A DNA stretch of 64,000 nt, taken from NCBI RefSeq assembly GCF_000423285.1, contig NZ_AUHR01000012.1, positions 27,101 through 91,100 of the forward strand, in the 5' to 3' direction. The stretch comes from Laribacter hongkongensis DSM 14985 (GTDB taxonomy: Bacteria > Pseudomonadota > Gammaproteobacteria > Burkholderiales > Aquaspirillaceae). The notes below the pieces were generated by a model that had not been told where the DNA came from, ran no database searches, and saw only the letters and a program-made list of their open reading frames with translations. Positions 9,529 to 18,215 of the stretch are shown here, piece after piece (within the stretch, counting starts at the first letter, position 1; each line of letters opens with the position of its first letter). The translations under genes were made by a program, and so were the position numbers.

Positions 9529-10389
9529 TCAGGACGGGTCGGTCTGGTCGGCAGACGGGGGCCGGGCAGGATGGAACGCTGCCAGGAAGCGGTGCAGGAT
9601 GTCCTGCTCGACCGTCTGCTTGCGGATGCGCGGCACGGCGATGCGCAGGTTGAGGCGGACGATTTCATCATCGACGATCTTCAGTGACACGCGTGGCGCA
9701 ACCGAGGGCGTGTCGATGAGGTGCATGGATTCCAGTGCCTTCATGTGGGCCTGCGCCTCTTCAAGGAACGGTGCACAGACTTCGCGTGCCGCATTGATCA
9801 GGATGTGCTCGGCTTCCAGCACGTCGGCTTCAAGGCTGACCGGCACGGTGATGACGTGGACGATGAAGTTGCCGGTGTAGTCCTCGCGGGCCAGCGCGTG
9901 TCCCAGCAGCAGGCTGTTGGGGAAGGTGATCAGGCGGCCGGTCTGCTGGTGTGCGTCGTGCTGCGGGCCGATCTCGACGATGGTGGTGGTCAGCACGCTG
10001 ATGTCCACCACCCGTCCGCGCAGTTCGCCAAGCTCGATGCGGTCACCGATGTTGTAGGCCTTGCTCATGGTGCGGTAGAAGCTGCCCGACAGGCACAGGA
10101 TCACCTCCTTGAAGGCAATGGCGATCGCCGAAGCGATCACCACCAGCGATACCGCTACCGTTTGCAGCTCGCGTGACCAGATGGCCACGATGCCGATCAG
10201 GCCGGCGATCAGCAGCGCATTGCGCAGGTTGACCGACCAGCGCCGGCGCATCTCGATCGAAATCTGCGGCTGGCGCGCCAGCGCGCGGACTGCCAGCACG
10301 CGCACGGCCACCAGGCACGCCAGCAGGATGCCGGTGCGCAGCAGGTCGTTGGCCGGCAGCGCACGCCAGAGTTCGCCGAGGCTTTCCAT
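9529..10389 (-). CDS. MscS-family small-conductance mechanosensitive channel
   Basis: Predicted inner-membrane tension-gated channel that releases solutes on hypo-osmotic shock. The 286 residues comprise two N-terminal membrane helices, a pore-lining helix (VVIASAIAIAFKEVILCLSGSF region) and a beta domain beginning with YNIGDRIELGELRGRVVDI, the MscS signature. The C-terminal mixed alpha/beta region is complete. The start at 10389 lies two bases after the prfC stop, so co-expression with prfC is likely. The low-Gly pore helix differs from E. coli MscS, so its conductance could differ. Confidence 0.9.
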   Translation of the reverse strand: MESLGELWRALPANDLLRTGILLACLVAVRVLAVRALARQPQISIEMRRRWSVNLRNALLIAGLIGIVAIWSRELQTVAVSLVVIASAIAIAFKEVILCLSGSFYRTMSKAYNIGDRIELGELRGRVVDISVLTTTIVEIGPQHDAHQQTGRLITFPNSLLLGHALAREDYTGNFIVHVITVPVSLEADVLEAEHILINAAREVCAPFLEEAQAHMKALESMHLIDTPSVAPRVSLKIVDDEIVRLNLRIAVPRIRKQTVEQDILHRFLAAFHPARPPSADQTDPS

Positions 10390-10391
10390 GG

Positions 10392-11990
10392 TTACGACAG
10401 CTTGACCGCGTGTTCGCGGGTGGCGTGGAAGACAATCGCCGGATGACGCTCGCTGGCCAACTCGAGGTTGACCCGGTTCGGCGCCAGGTAGGCGAGGCTG
10501 CCGGCCGCGTCGACGGCGAGGTTGTTGATGGCGGCGCGCTGGAATTCGGCGAGCTTGGTCCGGTCTTCGCAGCTGACCCAGCGGGCGGTCCAGATCGGGC
10601 AGGATTCGAACACCGCCTCGACGCCGTACTCGGTCTGCAACCGGTGAGCCACCACTTCGAACTGGAGCACGCCCACCGCGCCCAGGATCAGGTCGGCGCC
10701 GTTTTCCGGTTTGAACACCTGCACGGCACCTTCTTCGCCCAGCTGTTGCAGGCCTTTCTGCAACTGCTTGATCTTGAGCGGGTTGCGGATGCGCACGGCC
10801 TTGAAGATTTCCGGCGCAAAGAACGGGATGCCGGTAAAGGCCAGCTGTTCGCCTTCGCTGAAGCTGTCGCCGATCTGGATGTTGCCGTGGTTGGGGATAC
10901 CGATGATGTCACCGGCAAAGGCCTCTTCGACGATTTCGCGGCTGTGCGCCATGAATGTCACCACCGAGCTGGCGGCCACGTCACGGTTCAGGCGCAGGTG
11001 CTTCATCTTCATGCCGCGCTCGAACTTGCCCGAGCACACGCGCAGGAAGGCGATGCGGTCGCGGTGCTTCGGGTCCATGTTGGCCTGGATCTTGAACACG
11101 AAACCGGAGAAGCGCTCTTCGTCCGGGCTGACCACGCGCACGGTGGCGTCACGCGGACGCGGCGGCGGAGCCCAGCCGATCAGGGCGTCGAGGATTTCCT
11201 TGACGCCGAAGTTGTTGATGGCCGAGCCGAAGAACACCGGGGTGAGCTTGCCGGCGAGGAAATCCTCAAGGTCGAATTCGTTGCTGGCCGCTTTCACGAG
11301 TTCGATCTCGTTGCGCAGCTGCCCGATTTCCAGCGGGAAGAGTTCGTCCAGCCGCGGGTTGTCGATGCCGTCGATGACATCGAATTCGTGTGGCAGGCGT
11401 TCGCCGCCGGCATCGAACAGCAGCACCTGGTCGTTGAGCAGGTGGTAGACGCCACGGAAGGTCTTGCCCATGCCGATCGGCCACGTGACCGGCGCGCAGC
11501 GGATCTCGAGGATGTTTTCGACTTCGTCGAGCAGCTCCAGCGAGTCGCGCACTTCCCGGTCGTACTTGTTCATGAAGGTGACGATCGGGGTGTCGCGCAG
11601 GCGGCAGACGTTCAGCAGCTTGATGGTCTGTGCTTCCACGCCCTTGGCGGCGTCGATCACCATCAGGGCGCTGTCGACGGCGGTCAGCACGCGGTAGGTG
11701 TCTTCGGAGAAGTCCTGGTGCCCCGGGGTGTCGAGCAGGTTGACCACGTTGTCGTAGTAGTCGAACTGCATCACCGAGCTGGCGACCGAGATGCCGCGCT
11801 GCTTTTCGATTTCCATCCAGTCCGAGGTGGCGAACTTGCCGCCCTTTTTGCCCTTGACGGTGCCGGCTTCCTGAATGGCACCCGAGAACAGCAGGAGCTT
11901 TTCGGTCAGGGTGGTTTTACCCGCGTCAGGGTGGGAGATGATGGCGAAGGTACGGCGGCGCTGTGCTTCGCGGGCAATGAATTCGGACAT
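10392..11990 (-). CDS. prfC: peptide chain release factor 3
   Basis: Translational GTPase that recycles RF1/RF2 from the ribosome after termination. The G1 motif [15 protein letters not shown] and the G3 motif [14 protein letters not shown] are clear, with G4 as NKYD. At 532 residues it has the normal RF3 length, including the RF3-specific C-terminal domain. The start ATG at 11990 is unambiguous. It heads the minus-strand run prfC-mscS-tetR-bluB. The ~155-base gap to ribE on the other strand holds both promoters. Confidence 0.97.
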   Translation of the reverse strand: MSEFIAREAQRRRTFAIISHPDAGKTTLTEKLLLFSGAIQEAGTVKGKKGGKFATSDWMEIEKQRGISVASSVMQFDYYDNVVNLLDTPGHQDFSEDTYRVLTAVDSALMVIDAAKGVEAQTIKLLNVCRLRDTPIVTFMNKYDREVRDSLELLDEVENILEIRCAPVTWPIGMGKTFRGVYHLLNDQVLLFDAGGERLPHEFDVIDGIDNPRLDELFPLEIGQLRNEIELVKAASNEFDLEDFLAGKLTPVFFGSAINNFGVKEILDALIGWAPPPRPRDATVRVVSPDEERFSGFVFKIQANMDPKHRDRIAFLRVCSGKFERGMKMKHLRLNRDVAASSVVTFMAHSREIVEEAFAGDIIGIPNHGNIQIGDSFSEGEQLAFTGIPFFAPEIFKAVRIRNPLKIKQLQKGLQQLGEEGAVQVFKPENGADLILGAVGVLQFEVVAHRLQTEYGVEAVFESCPIWTARWVSCEDRTKLAEFQRAAINNLAVDAAGSLAYLAPNRVNLELASERHPAIVFHATREHAVKLS

Positions 11991-12145
11991 GGCAGGTTCG
12001 GCGGTGGAAAACGGCTGAAAAAACAGCGGATTCTAGCGGATTTTGCCGGTCGGGCGAAGCGCCCGGTCAGCTGTGGTCTCGCACCGCCATGCGTTCAGCG
12101 TAGAATGGCCGCCTTGCGCGTTAAAGAATCCAGAGGATAGGCGTC

Positions 12146-12763
12146 ATGTTTACCGGCATCGTTGCGGGCACGGCCGAGGTGGTTGCCCTGACTGAGAAGA
12201 CTGCTTTCCGCACCCATGTCGTCCGCTTGCCGGCCGGCCTGCTGCCCGGACTGGCCACCGGGGCGTCGGTGGCGCACAACGGCGTGTGCCTGACGGTGAC
12301 GTCCGTTGATGGCGATCTCGTCAGCTTTGACCTGATGCAGGAAACCCTGCGCGTGACCAACCTGGGCGAGTTGCAGGTGGGTGACCGGGTGAACGTGGAG
12401 CGGGCCGCCCGCTTCGGCGACGATATCGGCGGCCATGCCATGAGCGGCCACGTGATGGCCACTGCCGTCATCACCCGCGTCATCGATACGCCGGACAACC
12501 GGACCGTATGGTTCCGCCTGCCCGACGAACTGGCGAAGTTCGTGTTCACCAAGGGCTACATCGGCATCGATGGTTGCAGCCTGACCATCGGTGCGGTCGA
12601 GCATGCCGGATTCTGCGTGCACCTGATTCCGGAAACGCTGGCCCGTACCAACCTCGGCTGGCGGCAGGCCGGCGAGCGCGTCAACATCGAAATCGATCCG
12701 CAGACGCAGGTGATCGTCGAGACGGTCGAACGGGTGCTGGCCGGCCGGGGTGACGGCCGGTGA
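12146..12763 (+). CDS. ribE: riboflavin synthase alpha subunit
   Basis: Converts two molecules of 6,7-dimethyl-8-ribityllumazine to riboflavin plus a pyrimidinedione. The 205 residues consist of two tandem lumazine-binding barrels. The start MFTGIV is the family hallmark, with GHVMAT in the first barrel and SLTIG plus LIPETLARTNL in the second. The ribosome site AGAGGAT precedes ATG 12146. Its stop overlaps the GTG start of the next gene. No RFN (FMN riboswitch) motif is seen in the leader. Confidence 0.96.
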   Translation: MFTGIVAGTAEVVALTEKTAFRTHVVRLPAGLLPGLATGASVAHNGVCLTVTSVDGDLVSFDLMQETLRVTNLGELQVGDRVNVERAARFGDDIGGHAMSGHVMATAVITRVIDTPDNRTVWFRLPDELAKFVFTKGYIGIDGCSLTIGAVEHAGFCVHLIPETLARTNLGWRQAGERVNIEIDPQTQVIVETVERVLAGRGDGR

Positions 12764-13413
12764 GTGCCCGTCCGGCACTGGTTTCATGGAGTGGCGGCAA
12801 GGATTCGGCTCTGGCCATGTGGCGCGCGCGCCGGCAGGGCTGGGAGCCGGTGGCGCTGTTCAACATGCTGGCGGCCCGGGAAGAGCGCAGCCGCTCGCAC
12901 GGGCTGGCGCCGGCCGTGCTGGCCGCGCAGGCGCAGGCACTGGGGCTGCCGCTGGTGACGGCCCGGGCCGACTGGTCCGACTACGAAGCCGTGTTCATCG
13001 CCACCCTGCGTGACGAATCCCGCCGGGCAGAAGCGGTGGTGTTTGGCGACATTGACCTTGACGCGCACCGGGAGTGGGAGGAAAAGGTCTGTCATGCCGC
13101 TGGTCTGGAAGCCGTGCTGCCGCTGTGGCAGCAGCCGCGCCGGGCGCTGGTGGACGAGATGATTGCCGCCGGTTTCGTCGCGCGCATCTGCACCGTGCGC
13201 GACGGCGTGCTGCCGGCCGCATTCCTCGGGCGGGTGCTGGACGACGGTTGCGTGCGCGAGCTGGAGGCACTGGGGGTTGATCCCTGCGGCGAGGCCGGAG
13301 AATTCCACACGCTGGTGGTGGACGGTCCCGGATTTGCCGCGCCGCTTGAATTACGCACTGGTCATACCCATTCACACGGCGGCTGTACTTTTATCGATTT
13401 TTCACTGGCCTGA
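12760..13413 (+). CDS. DUF71 / Dph6-related ATP-pyrophosphatase
   Basis: A 217-residue enzyme of the adenine-nucleotide alpha-hydrolase (PP-loop) fold. It has the ATP-binding SWSGGKDSALA near the N-terminus, VFGDIDLDAHREW in the middle and the family end motif CGEAGEFHTLV. Eukaryotic relatives amidate diphthine on EF2; bacteria lack diphthamide, and the bacterial substrate is unknown. The GTG start at 12760 overlaps the ribE stop, and ribB-type starts 5 bases after its stop, so it is embedded in the riboflavin transcript. A link to flavin or cofactor metabolism is inference from context only. Confidence 0.85.
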   Translation: MSARPALVSWSGGKDSALAMWRARRQGWEPVALFNMLAAREERSRSHGLAPAVLAAQAQALGLPLVTARADWSDYEAVFIATLRDESRRAEAVVFGDIDLDAHREWEEKVCHAAGLEAVLPLWQQPRRALVDEMIAAGFVARICTVRDGVLPAAFLGRVLDDGCVRELEALGVDPCGEAGEFHTLVVDGPGFAAPLELRTGHTHSHGGCTFIDFSLA

Positions 13414-13418
13414 GCATC

Positions 13419-14522
13419 ATGAGCATTTCCCCGATCCAAGACATTCTGGCCGACATCCGCGCCGGCAAGCAGGTCATCCTGATCGATGACGAAGACCGCG
13501 AAAACGAAGGCGACCTGATCCTGGCCGCCGATTTCGTTTCTCCCGAGCACATCAACTTCATGGCCAAGCACGGCCGTGGCCTGATCTGCCTGACGCTGAC
13601 CGAAGACCGCTGCCGCCAGCTCAACCTGCCCTTGATGGTGCAGCACAACGGCTCGTCGCACGGCACCAATTTCACCCTGTCGATCGAAGCCGCCGAAGGC
13701 GTGTCGACCGGCATTTCCGCTGCCGACCGTGCCCGCACGGTGCAGGCCGCCGTGTCCCGGCATGCCCGGCCTGAAGACATCGTGCAGCCGGGACACATTT
13801 TTCCGCTGATGGCCCAGCCTGGCGGCGTGCTGGTGCGTGCCGGCCATACCGAAGCCGGCTGCGACCTCACCGGCCTTGCCGGCCTGACCCCGTCGGCCGT
13901 GATCTGCGAAATCATGAATGACGACGGCACCATGGCCCGCCTGCCGGAGCTTCTGGTGTTTGCCGAGCAGCACGGCCTCAAGGTCGGCACCATTGCCGAC
14001 CTGATCGCCTACCGCAGCCAGACCGAAAGCCTGATCGAGCATGTCGCCGAGCGTGACGTCGATACGCCGTACGGCCTGCTGCGCCTGCATGCCTTCCGCG
14101 ACACCACTACCGGAGCCGCCCACCTGGCGCTGGTCAAGGGCCGCATCGATGCGGCCGCCGAAACGCTGGTGCGCGTGCACGAGCCGCTGTCGGTGATGGA
14201 CTGGCTGGATACCCGCGACACCGGCCACAGCTGGTCGGTGCCGAAAGTGATGGCCGAATTCGAGCGCGCCGGCAGCGGCGTGCTGATCCTGCTGCACCGC
14301 GATGAAACCGCCGATGCCCTGCTGGCGCGGGCCTTCCCCGGTGTGGTCAGCGAACCGGCACGCAAATGGGACCCGAAGATCTACGGCATCGGGGCACAGA
14401 TCCTCAAGCGCCTTGGCGTGGGCCGCATGCGGCTGATGTCCAAGCCGCTGAAGATTCCCAGCATGACCGGTTTTTCGCTGGAGGTCTGCGGTTACCTCGA
14501 GGCAGCCTCGCGCCAGTCCTGA
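13419..14522 (+). CDS. ribB: 3,4-dihydroxy-2-butanone-4-phosphate synthase with degenerate GTP cyclohydrolase II domain (RibBX type)
   Basis: The N-terminal ~205 residues form RibB, which makes the four-carbon precursor of riboflavin from ribulose-5-phosphate; DDEDRENEGDL, RAGHTEAGCDL and ICEIMNDDGTMAR are present. The C-terminal ~160 residues align with GTP cyclohydrolase II by fold landmarks (TPYGLLRLHAF, YGIGAQILKRLGV). They lack the zinc-binding ECLTGD...RCDCG cysteine segment and read VRVHEPLSVMDWLDTRDTG there. The protein is therefore the RibBX type, probably inactive as a cyclohydrolase, and a separate ribA should exist elsewhere. It lies between the DUF71 gene and ribH. Confidence 0.93.
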   Translation: MSISPIQDILADIRAGKQVILIDDEDRENEGDLILAADFVSPEHINFMAKHGRGLICLTLTEDRCRQLNLPLMVQHNGSSHGTNFTLSIEAAEGVSTGISAADRARTVQAAVSRHARPEDIVQPGHIFPLMAQPGGVLVRAGHTEAGCDLTGLAGLTPSAVICEIMNDDGTMARLPELLVFAEQHGLKVGTIADLIAYRSQTESLIEHVAERDVDTPYGLLRLHAFRDTTTGAAHLALVKGRIDAAAETLVRVHEPLSVMDWLDTRDTGHSWSVPKVMAEFERAGSGVLILLHRDETADALLARAFPGVVSEPARKWDPKIYGIGAQILKRLGVGRMRLMSKPLKIPSMTGFSLEVCGYLEAASRQS

Positions 14523-14660
14523 GCCGCATGCCTGGCGGCGGGAATCCGTCTTTGTCTGGCCGATCAGAGATTTGTTCTCGCCAAGCCGGGCCAACACGCT
14601 CTAAAATGCCGCCCTTTTTCAGGACATCTCCGACCCATTCCCTTCGCTCCAGGAGCCGCC

Positions 14661-15134
14661 ATGAACCCTGACATCGTCAATCTCGAATCCAACCTCAACG
14701 GTGAAGGACTGCGCATTGGCGTGGTGATGGCCCGCTTCAACCTGCCTGTTTGCGAAGGGCTGCGCGACGCCTGCCTTGACGAACTCCTGGCGCTGGGCGT
14801 CGAGCCGACCGACATCACCTTCGTGACCGTGCCCGGCGCGCTGGAGATCCCGCTGGCCTTGCAGGCCATGGCCCAGAACGAGGACGACAGCTACGACGCG
14901 CTGGTGGCGCTGGGAGCCGTGATCCGCGGGGAAACCTACCATTTCGAACTGGTTTCCAACGAAGCCGGCGCAGCGCTGACCCGGGTCGGGCTGGACTTTG
15001 ACATTCCCGTGGCCAACGGCGTGCTGACGTGCGATACCGACGAGCAGGCCGAAGCCCGCATGGCCGAAAAGGGCCGCGACTGCGCCCGTTGCGCGGTCGA
15101 GATGGCCAATCTGCAGAAAGCGTTTTACGACTGA
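14661..15134 (+). CDS. ribH: 6,7-dimethyl-8-ribityllumazine synthase
   Basis: Lumazine synthase, the penultimate riboflavin enzyme. It condenses the ribityl-aminouracil with the product of RibB and usually assembles into 60-mer or decamer shells. The 157-residue protein has [24 protein letters not shown] and [12 protein letters not shown], all signature segments. AGGAGCCGCC precedes ATG 14661. Its TGA overlaps the ATG of nusB. A TAAAAT -10-like hexamer (14602-14607) lies upstream, so it may also have its own promoter. Confidence 0.96.
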   Translation: MNPDIVNLESNLNGEGLRIGVVMARFNLPVCEGLRDACLDELLALGVEPTDITFVTVPGALEIPLALQAMAQNEDDSYDALVALGAVIRGETYHFELVSNEAGAALTRVGLDFDIPVANGVLTCDTDEQAEARMAEKGRDCARCAVEMANLQKAFYD

Positions 15135-15631
15135 TGAAGACCCCGAGACGACGCGCCCGCGAATTCGCGGTGCAGGGCATCTACCAGTGGCAGCTCAATG
15201 CCCTGACGCCCGCTACCATCGAAAAGAACCTGCGCGACAACGAGCAGTTCGCCAAGGCTGACGAAGCCCTGTTCCGCACGCTGCTGTACGGCGTGCTCAA
15301 CGACCCGGTCCGGATCGAGTCCGCGATTGCCAGCCACTTCGAGCGTGCTCCGGAAGATGTCAGCCCGGTCGAACGTGCCGTGCTGCTGATGGCGGCTTTC
15401 GAGCTGACCCAGCAGGCGGAAACTCCGCTGGCCGTGATCATCAACGAAGCCATTGAGATCGCCAAGACCTTCGGCGGCGCCGAAGGGCACCGCTTCGTCA
15501 ACGGCGTGCTCGACAAGTACGCCGCCGAAGTGCGCCCGGAAGAATTCGAAGCCGTGCGTTCACACCGCCGCAACAAGCGTCCGGCTGCCGACAAGCCGGT
15601 TGCTACCGACAAGCCGGCTGCTGCCGAATAA
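15134..15631 (+). CDS. nusB: transcription antitermination factor NusB
   Basis: Binds boxA RNA with NusE (S10) for rRNA antitermination. ATG 15134 overlaps the ribH stop (ATGA); the 165 residues have the all-helical NusB pattern with RRRAREFAVQGIYQWQL and the C-terminal FVNGVLDKYA. A ~30-residue tail after the fold repeats ADKPVATDKPA-type units and is probably disordered. A strong intrinsic terminator begins 19 bases after the stop and closes the riboflavin-nusB unit. Confidence 0.95.
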   Translation: MKTPRRRAREFAVQGIYQWQLNALTPATIEKNLRDNEQFAKADEALFRTLLYGVLNDPVRIESAIASHFERAPEDVSPVERAVLLMAAFELTQQAETPLAVIINEAIEIAKTFGGAEGHRFVNGVLDKYAAEVRPEEFEAVRSHRRNKRPAADKPVATDKPAAAE

Positions 15632-15650
15632 GCGCCTGCGGTCAGATCCG

Positions 15651-15678
15651 ACACCCGCCCGGCGCGGGTGTTTTTGTT
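15651..15678 (+). terminator. intrinsic terminator after nusB
   Basis: ACACCCGC (15651-15658) pairs with GCGGGTGT (15664-15671) across a five-base loop and is followed by TTTTGTTT. Confidence 0.85.
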
Positions 15679-16028
15679 TGTCCGGCTGCGGTACCGGCGT
15701 ATCCGCAAGTGCCTCTGTCTAGTGCCGGAGGCCGGTGCTGGCCCGGCAGCCGTTGCCGCATGGTCAGGAAAAACACGGCGCCCCTCGCCCCGCAGGTCAC
15801 AGGGGATGGCCGGGAATGGCCGGCTGGCGAGGTGATGAAGGCAGTCAGGTGTGCCTGCGTGTTGCGTCACACCCGGCCGCGCGGGACTGGCTGCCGGCCA
15901 GGCAGCACCGGCTGGCCTGGTGCCGGGTTCCGTGTCAGCATCGCCGTGGCGGAGGGTGTCTGCCGTCGTGTCATCAGCTGGCCTGGCCGCCACCTGTGCC
16001 GCTTTTTGTTTCCGGGAACCGTTGCCGC
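15679..16028. other. 350-base GC-rich gap before thiL, no gene seen
   Basis: No reading frame here looks like a protein. The string CCGTTGCCGCATG occurs twice, near 15750 and at the thiL start, where its last three bases are the thiL ATG. A thiamine pyrophosphate riboswitch was looked for and not found. Confidence 0.5.
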
Positions 16029-16976
16029 ATGAACGAATTTGACCTGATTGCCCGTTACTTCAGCCGTCCGGTGCGTACGGCCCCGCTGGGCGTCGGTGAC
16101 GATTGTGCCATCCTGGCGCCGACACCCGGCTGCGAATTGCTGGTCAGCAAGGACCTCCTGGTCGAGCACCGCCATTTCTTTGCCGATGTCGATCCGGTGG
16201 CGCTGGGGCACAAGACGCTGGCGGTCAACCTGTCCGACATCGCGGCCATGGGGGGCGTGCCGCGCTGGACATGGCTGGGCGCGGCCCTGCCGCAGATTGA
16301 TCCGGCATGGGTGGCGGGATTTGCCGAAGGTTTTTACGCACTGGCGGAGCGGACGGGGGTGGAGTTGCTGGGCGGGGATACCACCCGCGGCCCGCTGACC
16401 CTGTCGGTGACCGTCATGGGGGAAGTGCCGGCCGGCACTGCCATCCGTCGGGACGGCGCCCGTCCGGGCGACGACATCTGGGTGAGCGGCCAGCTGGGAC
16501 TGGCTGCTGCGGCCTTGCAGGCCCGGCTGGGCAGGCTGGTGCTACCGGCAGACGTGGCGGATGCCTGTCTGCTCCGGCTGGAGTGGCCGGAGCCGCGCAC
16601 CGGACTGGGACAGGCCCTGCGCGGGTTGGCCTCGGCCATGCTGGATGTGTCGGACGGACTGGCGGGCGATCTGGGGCACATTCTGGAGCGCTCCGGCGTG
16701 GCGGCCGAACTCTGGCTGGCGGCGATCCCCACGGATGCCTGGCTGGCCGGGCGACGGAACGAAATGCGTGACTGCCTGCTGGCCGGTGGTGACGATTATG
16801 AACTGTGCTTTACGGCCCCGCAGGCCGTACGGGCCGAAGTGGCCGGCCGGGCCGCAGCCGCCGGTGTGGACGTGACCCGGATCGGCATGATCCGCTCAGG
16901 GCACGGCCTGTCGGTGCTGGGAGAGAACGGAGAGCCGGTTGTGCTGGAAAGGAACGGTTTTGACCACTTTGCCTGA
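16029..16976 (+). CDS. thiL: thiamine-monophosphate kinase
   Basis: Phosphorylates thiamine monophosphate to the cofactor thiamine diphosphate. The 315-residue protein carries the PurM/ThiL-fold signatures VGDDCAIL, HKTLAVNLSDIAAMGG, LLGGDTTRGPL and LDVSDGLAGDLGHIL, with GGDDYELCF near the C-terminus. The open frame extends upstream to 15735, but ATG 16029 (MNEFDLIARYF) matches the usual family start. Its 3' end overlaps pgpA by 17 bases. The order nusB-thiL-pgpA is common in beta- and gammaproteobacteria. Confidence 0.95.
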   Translation: MNEFDLIARYFSRPVRTAPLGVGDDCAILAPTPGCELLVSKDLLVEHRHFFADVDPVALGHKTLAVNLSDIAAMGGVPRWTWLGAALPQIDPAWVAGFAEGFYALAERTGVELLGGDTTRGPLTLSVTVMGEVPAGTAIRRDGARPGDDIWVSGQLGLAAAALQARLGRLVLPADVADACLLRLEWPEPRTGLGQALRGLASAMLDVSDGLAGDLGHILERSGVAAELWLAAIPTDAWLAGRRNEMRDCLLAGGDDYELCFTAPQAVRAEVAGRAAAAGVDVTRIGMIRSGHGLSVLGENGEPVVLERNGFDHFA

Positions 16977-17469
16977 GGCGAATGCCCGGTTTGTGTTCGC
17001 CCGCGTCTATCGCGTGGTGGCTTTTGGTTTTGGCAGCGGACTGATCCGCCCGGCACCCGGTACCTGGGGATCGCTGGTGGCGTTGCCGCTGTACGGCCTG
17101 CTGTACTGGCTGGGCCTGTCGCCCCTGATGGTGGCGCTGCTGTGCGTGCCGTTGTTCCTCTATGGCTGCCATGCCTGCGGACTGACCTGCCGTGATCTGG
17201 GAGTGCCGGATTTTGGCGGGGTGGTCTGGGACGAAATCGTGGCCATGCTGCTGGTGCTGGCCGTGGCGCCGATGACGCTGGCGGGTTGGGTGATGGGCTT
17301 TGTGCTGTTCCGGTTTTTCGACATCCTCAAGCCGTGGCCGATCCGCTGGTTCGACCGGCGCGTGGAAGGCGGGCTGGGCGTGATGCTGGACGATCTGTGG
17401 GCGGCCGGCTTTGCCATTGTCGGACTCTGGTTTTTTGCCTGGCTCGGGGTGCTGACCCTGGCGGACTGA
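16960..17469 (+). CDS. pgpA: phosphatidylglycerophosphatase A
   Basis: Inner-membrane phosphatase that converts phosphatidylglycerol-phosphate to phosphatidylglycerol. The family motif GLIRPAPGTWGSL lies near the N-terminus, VVWDEIVAMLL carries the acidic active-site residues, and FRFFDILKPWPIRWFD and VMLDDLWAA follow. About four hydrophobic helices are present. The preferred start is TTG 16960, because AAAGGA stands six bases ahead of it; an in-frame TTG at 16939 is the alternative. The gene overlaps the end of thiL. Confidence 0.93.
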   Translation: MTTLPEANARFVFARVYRVVAFGFGSGLIRPAPGTWGSLVALPLYGLLYWLGLSPLMVALLCVPLFLYGCHACGLTCRDLGVPDFGGVVWDEIVAMLLVLAVAPMTLAGWVMGFVLFRFFDILKPWPIRWFDRRVEGGLGVMLDDLWAAGFAIVGLWFFAWLGVLTLAD

Positions 17470-17797
17470 CGGCTGGCAACCGGCTTTGCCGGCGAGACCG
17501 GCCGGGCCTCGAAGCATGGCCGCGCAGGGATGATGCCTGACGGATTCGACCGGCGAACGGGCGGAGCGCTGCCTGGTTTCCTGGTTGGCCGGTTCATCCT
17601 GACAGGCTGGCCGCAGATGCCCGAAAGCCGGGTCAAGCCGGGCCTGCAGGCAATCCTGACGGGGGTGACGACCGGGGCGGTTTGCCTGCAACCGCCACCC
17701 GGCAGCATGGTTCAAACGATCGTTTTATTTGTGGTGCCGGCATGGTAAAGTGGCGTGCAAATGCCACCCGCACAATGAATGATCAGGAGAAACCGCC
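17470..17797. other. 328-base gap between pgpA and the ACBP gene
   Basis: A 72-codon frame at 17530-17748 has no recognisable features and is probably chance. The last 60 bases are AT-richer and likely hold the promoter of the downstream gene; TAAAGT at about 17745 is a weak -10 candidate. Confidence 0.45.
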
Positions 17798-18058
17798 ATG
17801 TCCGACATTGCCACCCGTTTTGCCGCTGCCCGCCAGGATGTCCAGGCGCTGGCAGAACGCCCGGACAACGCAACGTTGCTGGAGCTGTATGCGCTCTACA
17901 AGCAGGGTGCCGAAGGTGATGCCACCGGCGAGCGCCCCGGCATGATGGATTTCGTCAACCGCATGAAGTTCGATGCCTGGGACAAGCTGCGCGGCACGCA
18001 GCAGGAAGCGGCCCAGCAGGCCTACATTGATCTGGTGGAGCGCCTGCGCGCCGGCTGA
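17798..18058 (+). CDS. acyl-CoA-binding protein
   Basis: Small cytosolic four-helix protein (86 residues) that binds and buffers long-chain acyl-CoA esters. ACBP landmarks are present: LLELYALYKQGAEGD with the conserved YALYKQ, then FDAWDKLRGTQQEAAQQAYI. CAGGAGAAACC precedes ATG 17798. It stands alone, with a strong terminator behind it. ACBPs are common in eukaryotes and patchy in bacteria, where their physiological role is less clear. Confidence 0.93.
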   Translation: MSDIATRFAAARQDVQALAERPDNATLLELYALYKQGAEGDATGERPGMMDFVNRMKFDAWDKLRGTQQEAAQQAYIDLVERLRAG

Positions 18059-18079
18059 TCCCTGCCGCCGTACCTGACC

Positions 18080-18109
18080 GGACAGCCTGTGCACAGGCTG
18101 TCCTTTTTT
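18080..18109 (+). terminator. intrinsic terminator after the ACBP gene
   Basis: A 24-base perfect palindrome (arms GGACAGCCTGTG and its complement, 18080-18103) is followed by six T. As a true palindrome it could also stop transcripts from the other side, but no A-run stands on its left. Confidence 0.85.
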
Positions 18110-18143
18110 CTTGCCTGCAATCAGGTGAAGTACCGGAGCGGTA

Positions 18144-18157
18144 TTGATCGCCATCAA
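18144..18157 (+). promoter_or_regulatory. perfect FNR/Anr box upstream of the protoporphyrinogen oxidase gene
   Basis: TTGATCGCCATCAA matches the FNR consensus TTGAT-N4-ATCAA at all ten defined positions. Its centre (18150.5) lies about 41.5-42.5 bases before the start predicted by the TATAAT at 18181-18186, the class II activator position. Confidence 0.7.
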
Positions 18158-18180
18158 GCGTGTGATGGTTAATCTGCACG

Positions 18181-18186
18181 TATAAT
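18181..18186 (+). promoter_or_regulatory. -10 box for the protoporphyrinogen oxidase gene
   Basis: Perfect TATAAT with no recognisable -35 hexamer at normal spacing, as expected for an activator-dependent promoter. A second TATAAT lies at 18195-18200. Confidence 0.55.
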
Positions 18187-18215
18187 CAATTACTTATAAT
18201 TAATGGATTGATGTC

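Noticed and set aside
12000..12145. FMN riboswitch (RFN element) upstream of ribE
   Set aside because: None of the conserved RFN segments is present; the only structure seen is a short GC hairpin.
15679..16028. thiamine pyrophosphate or cobalamin riboswitch before thiL
   Set aside because: A few GC-rich fragments resemble parts of such elements, but the conserved core is absent and the order is wrong.
17530..17748. 72-codon frame between pgpA and the ACBP gene
   Set aside because: No recognisable family, no signal or helix pattern, and part of it overlaps the likely promoter of the next gene.
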